From CAXTTV01 sp964247295 (GTDB lineage: Bacteria > Chloroflexota > Ktedonobacteria > Ktedonobacterales > Ktedonobacteraceae), in NCBI GenBank assembly GCA_964247295.1, contig CAXTTV010000101.1:1-17366 (forward strand): 17,366 nucleotides of DNA, given 5' to 3'. The first letter of the stretch is position 1. Each line of letters starts with the position of its first letter. Position numbers and translations under genes: made by a program. The notes below the pieces were generated by a model. The model was not told where the DNA came from. It worked only from the letters and a program-made list of their open reading frames with translations, and ran no database searches. Shown one piece after another: positions 1-6,487 of the stretch.

Positions 1-129
1 GTGTATGATCTGGTCACGGGGAGCCGGGGGGAGGCCAGCCTTTTCCAGAGTTGCCTGAAACGAAAACACAATACATTCCGACGTATCGGCCAGAGTTCCA
101 TCGAAATCAAAAACAAATAATTGATACAC
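1..129 (-). CDS. HAD-superfamily phosphatase, N-terminal part (runs off left edge)
   Basis: Only the first 43 codons are in the window; the gene continues past position 1. The translation contains FVFDFDGTLADTS, the HAD motif I (DxDGT) that carries the nucleophile and acid/base aspartates, within a few residues of the start. Phosphoglycolate-phosphatase-like HAD enzymes have the motif in this place. The start is GTG at 129-127, because an in-frame TAG lies two codons upstream and AGAGGG sits 7 nt before the GTG. The cap and later motifs are outside the window, so the substrate cannot be inferred. The family call is firm. Pseudogene status cannot be judged. Confidence 0.8.
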   Translation of the reverse strand, partial: MYQLFVFDFDGTLADTSECIVFSFQATLEKAGLPPAPRDQIIH

Positions 130-439
130 AGCCTAACCCTCTCAATACCCTCGCTTGTAATGTGAATTTTATGATATCACAGGGTCGAAATATTCGGAGA
201 TTTGCAGGGGAGCAGCTTGCGGCACCATTAGAAAAAGAATGTGGAAGAAGGAAAACGCCCTTCAGGCGCTTGACGGGCCGTCCTATGCCGCGTCCACGGG
301 CATTCCTCGATCTTTCGCCAAATTTCCCCGCAGAGTCGCTTGCTTACGGAGAGGATCGGCCTCCCATGGTGCCACGAAGACGATCGGCATGGGGAGGCGG
401 ACTCGCCCACGTGTGAGTGAGTCCGTGGGGAAGGGAAGA
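130..439. other. Intergenic stretch with a MITE-like repeat and GC-rich hairpins
   Basis: No convincing gene is seen between the HAD gene and the membrane-protein gene. Positions about 239-338 are copy 1 of a dispersed repeat, described separately. Positions 346-430 are GC-rich and contain two hairpin-forming inverted repeats. One is GCCTCCCATG paired with CATGGGGAGGC (one bulge) and the other is CCCACG (406-411) paired with CGTGGG (424-429). Neither is followed by a T-tract, so they are not obvious intrinsic terminators. Short open frames on both strands here have no family features. Confidence 0.5.
239..338 (-). repeat. MITE-like repeat, copy 1 (internally deleted, one end eroded)
   Basis: Read on the minus strand from 338, this begins CGACTCTGCGGGGAAA and matches copy 2 (15383-15585) at roughly 67 of 75 positions, counted by eye, up to AGCGCC. 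It then jumps directly to TGAAGGGCG, so it lacks the 98-nt internal segment present in copy 2 (15457-15554). The far end near 239-250 only loosely resembles the other terminus. It lies in inverted orientation to copy 2. The two copies suggest a non-autonomous mobile repeat family in this genome. No transposase is present in either copy. Confidence 0.7.
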
Positions 440-1063
440 TCATTGGTGCCATGGTCGAGGATGGCTCCCCCGTTCCTGTTGAAATCCTCTTTCATATGGA
501 AAGCTCTGAAACTCAATAGATGCATCTTTGGGGGCTGAAGGCTGACCAGAAGTATTCGTTATTCTGAAAAATAAATAGAGTGATATATGAAATACGACCA
601 GAACAACCGTCATCCAGAAAGGAAATCGGAAGATATCAGGCATGCTTTGATTTCCAGCCCAAAACTGATACGTCACAATCACAATCGCGGTTACCCACCA
701 GACTGTAAAGCTTACACGTAACCGGAATAATTTTATCGGTTTGATCAACGAGAGATTATTATAAAGAAAATGAAGAAATGCTGTCGTGGCGGAAATACAA
801 AAAACCTCTAAAAGAATGCCGATGACAGCCCTTTCTACGGTTAAACCTATCATTGTTATCCCTACTAAAATGATTAGTATTACTGCTATCAATACCGATT
901 TACGATTCCCTGATGAAGAATTGCTGATAGTATAGTTTGGTCTGATTTTTAGATTTTTTTGAATATCATTCTCTTCATACTTATAGGGGTACAATCCACT
1001 ATCCGTCGTCTGTGAATTGCTCTGATTTCCCTCATTGTTGGACATCTGCTGTGAAGGTGACAT
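440..1063 (-). CDS. Hypothetical four-helix membrane protein
   Basis: I do not recognise a family for this 207-aa product. A polar, Asn/Ser/Gln-rich N-terminal tail (1-55) is followed by four hydrophobic segments at about 57-76, 80-101, 116-136 and 150-167, so it is an integral membrane protein. A polar, Pro/Arg-rich tail follows (170-207). The start ATG is preceded by AAAGAGG at good spacing. The last dozen codons and the TGA stop lie in the GC-rich stretch next to a MITE-like repeat, so the natural C-terminus may have been replaced by repeat-adjacent sequence. The gene body is AT-rich compared with the transporter genes further right. An 18-nt gap separates its start from the large inverted repeat at 1081-1124. 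Confidence 0.6.
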   Translation of the reverse strand: MSPSQQMSNNEGNQSNSQTTDSGLYPYKYEENDIQKNLKIRPNYTISNSSSGNRKSVLIAVILIILVGITMIGLTVERAVIGILLEVFCISATTAFLHFLYNNLSLIKPIKLFRLRVSFTVWWVTAIVIVTYQFWAGNQSMPDIFRFPFWMTVVLVVFHISLYLFFRITNTSGQPSAPKDASIEFQSFPYERGFQQERGSHPRPWHQ

Positions 1064-1080
1064 TCATAACCTCTTTACAA

Positions 1081-1124
1081 ATCTATTTTGTACCCCGGAG
1101 ATAGCTATCAGGTACAAAATAGAT
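1081..1124 (-). terminator. Perfect 14-bp inverted repeat with a nested palindrome (terminator or operator)
   Basis: ATCTATTTTGTACC (1081-1094) is perfectly complementary to GGTACAAAATAGAT (1111-1124). The 16-nt loop itself contains the 10-bp palindrome GATAGCTATC. It follows the stop of the secreted-protein gene by 11 nt and ends 17 nt before the next start codon, just before that gene's Shine-Dalgarno. The T-tract after the stem on the minus strand is weak (TTG). Termination of the upstream gene is the simplest reading. An operator or translational control of the membrane-protein gene is the alternative. Confidence 0.5.
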
Positions 1125-1135
1125 CTTTCTACTGT

Positions 1136-1720
1136 CTAATTACCGCAATTAACGTCTATACGTAATGAAGATAGTATATCATTTCTTAATGAAGGGATGC
1201 CATTTGGAGATGTACCGCCATTAAAATTTCCAATTTCGTGGGGCTTAAACCGTTGGTTTGGGCCGTTTCCATTAACGTCTCCATAAAAAGTTCCACTTGA
1301 ACACCCAGCATTATAACTGCTTGCCTGATCATTCCAAGATTTACCTGGTAAACATCCTCCGCTAAAAAATGGAAGACAGTATTGTGGAAGATTGACAAAG
1401 CCTTCACCTAAGAAGCAGACTGTATCTCCATCTTCATTAGCGTTGGTGTAAAGCTCAAGCGCAGTAAATCCACAGTCTACAACGTCAGTGCGCGGATGTG
1501 ACTTTCCAGAAACATTAACAGCTTTTCCATTGTTAGAACAAGCTGTGGTTGCTGGATTTTTTCCGTTCAAATGTACCACGATGTGATGGCAATTTGAGAA
1601 ATTAATTGATGGTGACGCTTTTGTAGCAGCATACGCTGAATTTGAGGTTTCTGTCAATAGCAGTAAGCTGAACATCAAACAAGTACAAATCAAGAAGCAC
1701 GAAAATACGCGTTTAGTCAC
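1136..1720 (-). CDS. Secreted Cys-rich protein, beta/gamma-crystallin-like
   Basis: The 194-aa product begins with a Sec signal peptide: basic MTKR, a hydrophobic core to about residue 22, and an Ala-rich cleavage region near SAYAA at about 28-32. The mature part has eight cysteines, which could form four disulfides. The segment LELYTNANEDGDTVCF..., followed by NDQASSY, GTFYGDVNG and finally LRNDILSSLRI, has the Greek-key spacing of beta/gamma-crystallin or I36-type inhibitor folds. That assignment is an inference. The start is GTG with AAGGA 6 nt upstream. It has its own promoter, embedded in an inverted repeat (1786-1818), and probably its own 3' hairpin. The extracellular role is unknown; calcium binding or protease inhibition are possibilities only. 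Confidence 0.7.
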   Translation of the reverse strand: MTKRVFSCFLICTCLMFSLLLLTETSNSAYAATKASPSINFSNCHHIVVHLNGKNPATTACSNNGKAVNVSGKSHPRTDVVDCGFTALELYTNANEDGDTVCFLGEGFVNLPQYCLPFFSGGCLPGKSWNDQASSYNAGCSSGTFYGDVNGNGPNQRFKPHEIGNFNGGTSPNGIPSLRNDILSSLRIDVNCGN

Positions 1721-1785
1721 TACAGTTCCTTACTTTCTTCACTAAATATATAGTAACACATGCCAAATAAGTCCTGGCTGTTACT

Positions 1786-1818
1786 ACATATTAAAATATC
1801 TATGATATTTTAATATGT
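1786..1818. repeat. Perfect 15-bp inverted repeat, candidate operator
   Basis: ACATATTAAAATATC (1786-1800) and GATATTTTAATATGT (1804-1818) are exact reverse complements separated by TAT. The repeat overlaps the end of a consensus -35 and the whole spacer and -10 of the promoter for the secreted-protein gene, which suits a repressor site. Confidence 0.6.
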
Positions 1819-1821
1819 CAA
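1793..1821 (-). promoter_or_regulatory. Promoter of the secreted Cys-rich protein gene
   Basis: On the minus strand there is TTGACA (1821-1816), a 17-nt spacer and TATTTT (1798-1793). This would start transcription near 1786 and give a leader of about 65 nt. Confidence 0.55.
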
Positions 1822-1844
1822 TGCATTTATTAGTCACAAAATAA

Positions 1845-1878
1845 TAGATGATGCTTCAGGGCTCTTAAGCATCATCTA
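1845..1878 (-). terminator. Intrinsic terminator after the response regulator/kinase gene
   Basis: TAGATGATGCTT (1845-1856) pairs perfectly with AAGCATCATCTA (1867-1878) around a 10-nt loop. On the minus strand the stem is preceded by TTTTTT and followed by TTATTTTG. It lies about 65 nt beyond the stop codon at 1943. Confidence 0.75.
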
Positions 1879-1942
1879 AAAAAGAAGTAAAGTAAAAATT
1901 ATTACAGTATGGTATCGAGAGATCTGTTTTAATAGCTTCTCT

Positions 1943-3403
1943 CTAGTCGTTTTCGGGTGTGGTGTTCTCAGGAGGTAGGTGGTATTGGATGGTCCAGCTC
2001 GCGTGCGTTTGGGATGATGGTAGTGGCACCTCGTGGTCTTCGCCCCATTCTATTCGCATGGGCAATAAAACGAAGATGGTGGTGCGATCCCCCGGAAATT
2101 TCTGAATTTCTAGTTGTCCCCCATGCCGCTCGATGATCTTTTTCGCGATATGGAGATCCGAGCCGGTCTCTTCGGAACTCACAAGATCACGTAAGGTGAT
2201 AATTGCCTTTGAACCAGCCTGCTGAAGCGCCAGGGTGACAGGCATCTCATCTGAATGAACCTGACTCCAGGCGAGCAAGATAGTAAAGACATCGGTCAGC
2301 CGCTCCCGATCCACCATAACATTGAGGGACGAACCGATCTCTTCCTGAAGTAGTTGTGCTCCCTGTTCTGGAAGCTTTTGTTTGAGAACTTCATGGCCAA
2401 GCCCAACCAGATTACAGAGCTCGCGATGGAGAATAAACATTCGCGTCTCAATCTGCGAGGTGTTTAAGAGGTCTTGTATAAGATTTTCAGTACGGCTTAT
2501 CGAGCTTTCAATATCGTGGAAGCCCCGGCTAACAACCTCTTCCATATCTGTATGAGCAAGTTTGGCCTGGAGCATCTGGGTGATCTCTTGTAATCGCTGC
2601 AAGGGAACTTTAAGCTCATGAGAAATTAAATTGATAACTCTATCTTTGGTCTCATTAGCCTTTTCAAGATCATCGGTCCTTTGCTCTACCAGATGCTCTA
2701 GAGAGCGAGCATGGATCTCGATCGCGGACTGCTGCTCCTCGACCCGGCGGCGAAGCTGACAGGCCTGGATCGCCCTACGTAAGGAACCGATAAAGGCGTC
2801 GCGAACAAGGGGCTTTTGAATAAAGTCGTAGGCTCCGCCCCGCAGGGCCTGGATCGCCAGATCATACTCACCATGACCCGTCATCAACAGAAAGGGGATC
2901 TCGGGCCGTACCTCCTGAACTTTATAAAGGAGTTGTATCCCATTCATACCCGGCATTTTGATATCGCTCACAATTGTGTCATAGCGATGGCTTTCTAATA
3001 GTTGTAAGGCCTCAGATGCGGAGTTGCTAACGTCGATTTGAGCATCGGAGATATGGAGGGAGATGGTACGAGGCAGAGCCTGGAGTAGGGCGGGATCATC
3101 GTCTACAATTAAGATGCGTGGTGGTTGCTCATTGTCGACCTTATAGAAAGCGTTCTGAGAATCGTGAGGTGTAAAGAAGCGTGCTGGCAAGCCTGTCTGT
3201 AAACGAATCCCAACCTGATCTAATGTATGCAGATACCAGCCGCTGCTATCTACAGCGACCTTTCCCGGAACCCAGGAGCCGAAAACGCGGATCTCAATGC
3301 TCTCACCATTTTGTAGCTCATACCCGTCCAATTCCAGACTATTGTATTCCTTATTGAAGAGAAGTTTTCCTGAACCAGAATATGTTTTTTGATCTACGCT
3401 CAT
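1943..3403 (-). CDS. Response regulator fused to a degenerate histidine kinase
   Basis: The product has 486 residues. A small beta-rich N-terminal domain (about 8-76, ending WYLHTLDQVGIRLQTGL) resembles a domain found ahead of regulators in Ktedonobacteria. A CheY-like receiver follows at 95-212, with acidic D101-D103, phospho-acceptor D147 in SDIKMPG, T175 and K197. Residues 213-250 look like a coiled-coil linker. A HisKA dimerisation helix has the H-box SHELKVP (H262). The C-terminal HATPase-like region (about 330-450) is eroded: the N-box Asn positions are I375 and W379, the DxGxG box is missing, and only a trace of the G2 box remains before IAKKIIERHGG. Kinase activity is doubtful. The gene lies 65 nt after a methyltransferase gene on the same strand and probably shares its transcript. 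Confidence 0.85.
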   Translation of the reverse strand: MSVDQKTYSGSGKLLFNKEYNSLELDGYELQNGESIEIRVFGSWVPGKVAVDSSGWYLHTLDQVGIRLQTGLPARFFTPHDSQNAFYKVDNEQPPRILIVDDDPALLQALPRTISLHISDAQIDVSNSASEALQLLESHRYDTIVSDIKMPGMNGIQLLYKVQEVRPEIPFLLMTGHGEYDLAIQALRGGAYDFIQKPLVRDAFIGSLRRAIQACQLRRRVEEQQSAIEIHARSLEHLVEQRTDDLEKANETKDRVINLISHELKVPLQRLQEITQMLQAKLAHTDMEEVVSRGFHDIESSISRTENLIQDLLNTSQIETRMFILHRELCNLVGLGHEVLKQKLPEQGAQLLQEEIGSSLNVMVDRERLTDVFTILLAWSQVHSDEMPVTLALQQAGSKAIITLRDLVSSEETGSDLHIAKKIIERHGGQLEIQKFPGDRTTIFVLLPMRIEWGEDHEVPLPSSQTHASWTIQYHLPPENTTPEND

Positions 3404-3468
3404 GACTCGCCTGCAACTTCTTGTTTTTAAAAGTAACGTATTGGTGGGCTTAATTGTTTCACAAGAAA

Positions 3469-4221
3469 TTATGAAACATACACAGAATCACCGTCACCAG
3501 ATGCGTGGCGGTGGCAGATAAACAGCAATCCTAGTGGAGTTCCATGAGAAATCTTAAGTCCTTGCTTTTCGCGCAAGCTTTTTTCACTGGCATGAATGTC
3601 CTGTGTTGTCACGGTAAAGCCAGCCTCTTCCATTAGCTGCTGATATATTGTGATCGCCCTGCGCGAGACCGGCAGGCGCAATCCCTGCGCGCCCGGCATC
3701 GCAAAAAGGCCCCGCCCAAAGTCAGTAAGCACACCCTTTTTGGAGAGAGCACGCACAAAATCTGGATGTGTCACGGTGGCAATCAGGAGACCATCATGAG
3801 TCAGAACGCGCGAACACTCCCGTAATGCATTCTCCAGACCGCTATTTGTCAGTTCATTAAAGAGCATACTAGCGATAATCAGATCGAAACTATTATCGGG
3901 GAGTGGGAAAGCATCTTGCACATCTAAAGGAAAGTAATTCGCGCCATCAATGTGGAAGTTGGCTTGAGCAATATCCAGAAGTGACTCTGATTGATCAGTA
4001 ATCACAAGCTGCCTGGGGAGCTGGCCGGAGAAGCGGCGAAGCAGAAACGGAGCAAAATATCCGTTGCCCGCGCCTAATTCGAGAATTGCCTTTCCCTCGA
4101 TACCACTAATCGTTGAAAGCATCCAATCGTTGAGGGTGTATTGTTTGAAGGGGCCACCATGGTAGCCAGTAATACGATGCCACTGTTTCGCGATACGATC
4201 ATAGTAAGCTATCCGGGCTAT
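3469..4221 (-). CDS. Class I SAM-dependent methyltransferase, start codon uncertain (ATA or 4122 ATG)
   Basis: From the first canonical start (ATG at 4122-4120) the product is 217 aa, with the SAM-binding motif I ILELGAGNG at residues 13-21 and a Methyltransf_11-like Rossmann core (DVQDAFPLPDNSFDLII, then the post-motif RVLTHDGLLIATV). The reading frame continues upstream for 33 more codons that look like the family N-terminus: YYDRIAKQWH and GGPFKQYTLNDW. That stretch contains no ATG, GTG or TTG. An ATA at 4221-4219 sits 9 nt after a good AAAGGA, where an ATG would be expected. Either a non-canonical start is used, or an ATG-to-ATA change has damaged the gene. The methyl acceptor is unknown. 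It probably forms an operon with the downstream regulator/kinase gene. Confidence 0.75.
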   Translation of the reverse strand: MARIAYYDRIAKQWHRITGYHGGPFKQYTLNDWMLSTISGIEGKAILELGAGNGYFAPFLLRRFSGQLPRQLVITDQSESLLDIAQANFHIDGANYFPLDVQDAFPLPDNSFDLIIASMLFNELTNSGLENALRECSRVLTHDGLLIATVTHPDFVRALSKKGVLTDFGRGLFAMPGAQGLRLPVSRRAITIYQQLMEEAGFTVTTQDIHASEKSLREKQGLKISHGTPLGLLFICHRHASGDGDSVYVS

Positions 4222-4292
4222 AGTTCTTGTTCCTTTCCAAATGCTTCCACCACAGAAGTGGAGCAGATGAAGACTATCTTTAACAGGCTCAT
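4218..4292 (-). CDS. Possible 24-codon upstream reading frame of the methyltransferase
   Basis: An ATG at 4292-4290 opens a 24-codon frame (starting MSLLKIVF) in a different frame from the methyltransferase. Its TAG stop at 4220-4218 overlaps the ATA codon of the methyltransferase as ATAG, the arrangement usually seen as ATGA in coupled genes. No Shine-Dalgarno precedes it, and it would begin about 15 nt from the predicted transcription start. It may be a leader peptide or chance. Confidence 0.2.
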   Translation of the reverse strand: MSLLKIVFICSTSVVEAFGKEQEL

Positions 4293-4313
4293 CGAATTCG
4301 AGAGGTCAGGGCC

Positions 4314-4342
4314 AGTATATATCACCTTTCTCAGGAAAGCAA
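4314..4342 (-). promoter_or_regulatory. Promoter for the methyltransferase-regulator unit
   Basis: On the minus strand there is TTGCTT (4342-4337), a 17-nt spacer and TATACT (4319-4314). The predicted start, near 4307, lies just before the open methyltransferase frame. Confidence 0.5.
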
Positions 4343-4373
4343 CTTCCCATACCTTTTTAAAGCACGTATAAAT

Positions 4374-4405
4374 AGAAAAAGACGGTAATCTTGATGAGAT
4401 TACCG
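4374..4405 (-). terminator. Intrinsic terminator of the sugar ABC transporter operon
   Basis: CGGTAATCT (4383-4391) and AGATTACCG (4397-4405) form a 9-bp stem with a 5-nt loop. On the minus strand this is followed by TCTTTTTCTATTT. It starts 20 nt after the stop of the last permease gene. Confidence 0.85.
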
Positions 4406-4424
4406 CCGCAAAGAATTGGGATCG

Positions 4425-5456
4425 TTATCTTGAGTTGATGGTTGTCTCTTTCTTCGCCAACCGGCTTTGAACCAGCACCACAACCAGTAAAATGATCCCT
4501 CGGATCACAATCTGCCAGAATGAAGTCAGACTGATCAGGCCCAGGCCGTTCTCGAAGTTCAGAAAGTTAAAGATGAGCCCTAGCAGGATGACTCCTACAA
4601 GGGTAGTCGCGACTGAGCCTTTACCTCCACTGAGCAGGGTTCCGCCAATAACCACGGCGGAGATCGCGGTAAGCTCCCAGCCCACGCCCTCGGTCGGGAT
4701 ACCTGTCAGATTCTGGGCCGCCAGCATCGTTCCGGCCAGCGCGGCCAGCATGCCACTCATAATATAGACGCCCAGGATAATCCATTTTACCGGCAGGCCC
4801 ATCAAGCGCGAAGCCTCTTCATTGCCCCCGACCGCCAACACATGACGACCAAAGCGTGTGAATTTCAGGACAATAAAGCCAATAACATACAGGAGGATGA
4901 GTATCAGGACCGAGATAGGCATACCAAACATGTAGTTGGAGCCAAAGCTGGTAAAGTCAGTCTTGGTACTGGCGTAGACATCGGCATTATTTGAAAGCAC
5001 CAGCGCCATACCACGAGCACCCATCATCATCGCCAGCGTCGCGATAAACGGAGGAATCCGTAGCCAGGCCACAGAGATCCCGTTGATAATTCCTACGATC
5101 GCCCCGGCTGCCAATGAGACTGTCAGGGCCGTCACTAATCCATGTGGGCTCATCAAAGCAGCGATCACGCTACACATCGCCACCACCGATCCCACCGAGA
5201 GATCAATATTGGCCGTCATAATCACAAAGGTCATGCCCAGCGCGACAAAGCCCATCATGGAATTATAGGACAACATTTTAAAGATGTTGTACGAGGTCAG
5301 AAAGCCACTGTAGCGCAGACTACCGAAGATCAGAAAAGCAATCAGGGCCATAAACGCTCCCTGTTGCTGCCCGAAGTTTTTGATCGCTCCCCAGGTGTCG
5401 ATACGTTTGGCCTGGGGAAGCGCTTTCTCCTCCGGGCGAGTAAGTATTTTTGCCAT
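4425..5456 (-). CDS. yjfF: Sugar ABC transporter permease, YjfF/RbsC type
   Basis: This 343-aa inner-membrane permease belongs to the BPD_transp_2 family and has about eight to ten hydrophobic segments. Family landmarks are GMTFVIMTANIDLSVGSV, IPPFIATLAMMMGARG, GGNEEASRLMG and the AISAVVIGGTLLSGG cytoplasmic coupling region. In Galf-type systems two different permeases form the pore, and this one corresponds in position to YjfF. The start is ATG at 5456-5454, because GGGGAGAAGG lies immediately upstream and the preceding permease gene ends 19 nt earlier. A longer frame to 5528 would overlap that gene and lacks a comparable ribosome site. It is the last gene of the operon and is followed by a strong terminator. 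The substrate is inferred from the operon, not from this protein. Confidence 0.88.
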   Translation of the reverse strand: MAKILTRPEEKALPQAKRIDTWGAIKNFGQQQGAFMALIAFLIFGSLRYSGFLTSYNIFKMLSYNSMMGFVALGMTFVIMTANIDLSVGSVVAMCSVIAALMSPHGLVTALTVSLAAGAIVGIINGISVAWLRIPPFIATLAMMMGARGMALVLSNNADVYASTKTDFTSFGSNYMFGMPISVLILILLYVIGFIVLKFTRFGRHVLAVGGNEEASRLMGLPVKWIILGVYIMSGMLAALAGTMLAAQNLTGIPTEGVGWELTAISAVVIGGTLLSGGKGSVATTLVGVILLGLIFNFLNFENGLGLISLTSFWQIVIRGIILLVVVLVQSRLAKKETTINSR

Positions 5457-5475
5457 AATCCTTCTCCCCTTGCCC

Positions 5476-6483
5476 TTATGATTTACGTTGCGTCTGAATA
5501 TAGACGGCCAGCAGGATAATAATCGCATTAATCACCTGGGCCACCGCGAAGGGGACGTTTTTGGTGATAAGCGTAAAACGGATAAGCTGAATTAAGAGTG
5601 CGCCTAGCAACGTGCCGATAACTCTGGCGCGCCCACCAAGCATTGAGGTGCCGCCAACCGCGACCGAAGCGATCGCGTCCAACTCTACGTTTAGACCGAC
5701 TTGAGTGGCGTCCGAGGCAGAGTTAATGCCGATGACAATCAGGCCGGCCAGCGCCGCCAGTACACCGCTCACAACATAGATCAGGATTTTGACTCGGTTC
5801 GCCGGAATTCCAGCGAACCGGGCGGCTTTCTCGCTCCCTCCGATCGACAGAACGTAGCGCCCAAAAGTGGTGGCGCGCATCACCCAGAACGTTACCAGGA
5901 CAATCAGGACCATGAGAAGCACTTGAAAGGGGATGCCCAGGATGCGCCCGACGCCGATAAAGCTAAAGCCCGGATTGGTAAATACCTGGATCTTTCCGTT
6001 CGTCATCACCTCAGCGATGCCGCGACCGGAGATAAATAGGATCAACGTTGCGATAATTGGCTGGAAACGGAACCGGGTGATTAGGATACTATTGAAAAGG
6101 CCACAGAGACCACCTACCCCCAGCGGGATCAGGATCGCCAGCAGAAAACCAATCCCAGGAGGCAGCGAGCTTAAAAAGATGAGTGGAGCCAGCGCGCCCG
6201 AGATCGCCATTACCGAGCCGACCGAGAGATCGATCCCGCCCGATGTAATAACTAACGTCATTCCCATAGCTACAATCGCCGTTGAGGCGATCTGGGTGAG
6301 GTTCACATTCACGGCGTCCAGCAGGCCGATTGGAGTGCGAAATCCAGGATTGGTCGCTATATTAAAGACAACCAGGAGTAACAGTGTAATCAGCACACCA
6401 TACTGCTGGATAAACTCACGACTTCTGCGACCCTGGACCTTCGCCTCTATCTGTTGTGCCGCAACAGGATTAAGCTTTGCCAT
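5476..6483 (-). CDS. ytfT: Sugar ABC transporter permease, YtfT type
   Basis: This 335-aa inner-membrane permease is of the ribose/galactofuranose class. Diagnostic stretches are AIVAMGMTLVITSGGIDLSVG near residue 75, FQPIIATLILFISGRGIAEV, SIGGSEKAARFAGI and ELDAIASVAVGGTSMLGG. The last is the EAA-like loop that contacts the ATPase. The hydrophilic N-terminus (KVQGRRSREF) is cytoplasmic. The start ATG is 4 nt after the ATPase stop codon, and its Shine-Dalgarno AGGAGGTG lies inside the end of the ATPase gene, which suggests translational coupling. It pairs with the second, different permease downstream, as in E. coli YtfT/YjfF. It could instead serve another pentose or hexose. Confidence 0.9.
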   Translation of the reverse strand: MAKLNPVAAQQIEAKVQGRRSREFIQQYGVLITLLLLVVFNIATNPGFRTPIGLLDAVNVNLTQIASTAIVAMGMTLVITSGGIDLSVGSVMAISGALAPLIFLSSLPPGIGFLLAILIPLGVGGLCGLFNSILITRFRFQPIIATLILFISGRGIAEVMTNGKIQVFTNPGFSFIGVGRILGIPFQVLLMVLIVLVTFWVMRATTFGRYVLSIGGSEKAARFAGIPANRVKILIYVVSGVLAALAGLIVIGINSASDATQVGLNVELDAIASVAVGGTSMLGGRARVIGTLLGALLIQLIRFTLITKNVPFAVAQVINAIIILLAVYIQTQRKS

Positions 6484-6487
6484 GTTG

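Noticed and set aside
51..416. Open frame of 121 aa, plus strand
   Set aside because: It is antisense to the HAD gene start and then runs through the MITE-like repeat. It has no ribosome site and no family features.
4141..4371. 76-aa open frame on the plus strand
   Set aside because: It is antisense to the methyltransferase N-terminal extension and its promoter. The coding signal is on the minus strand.
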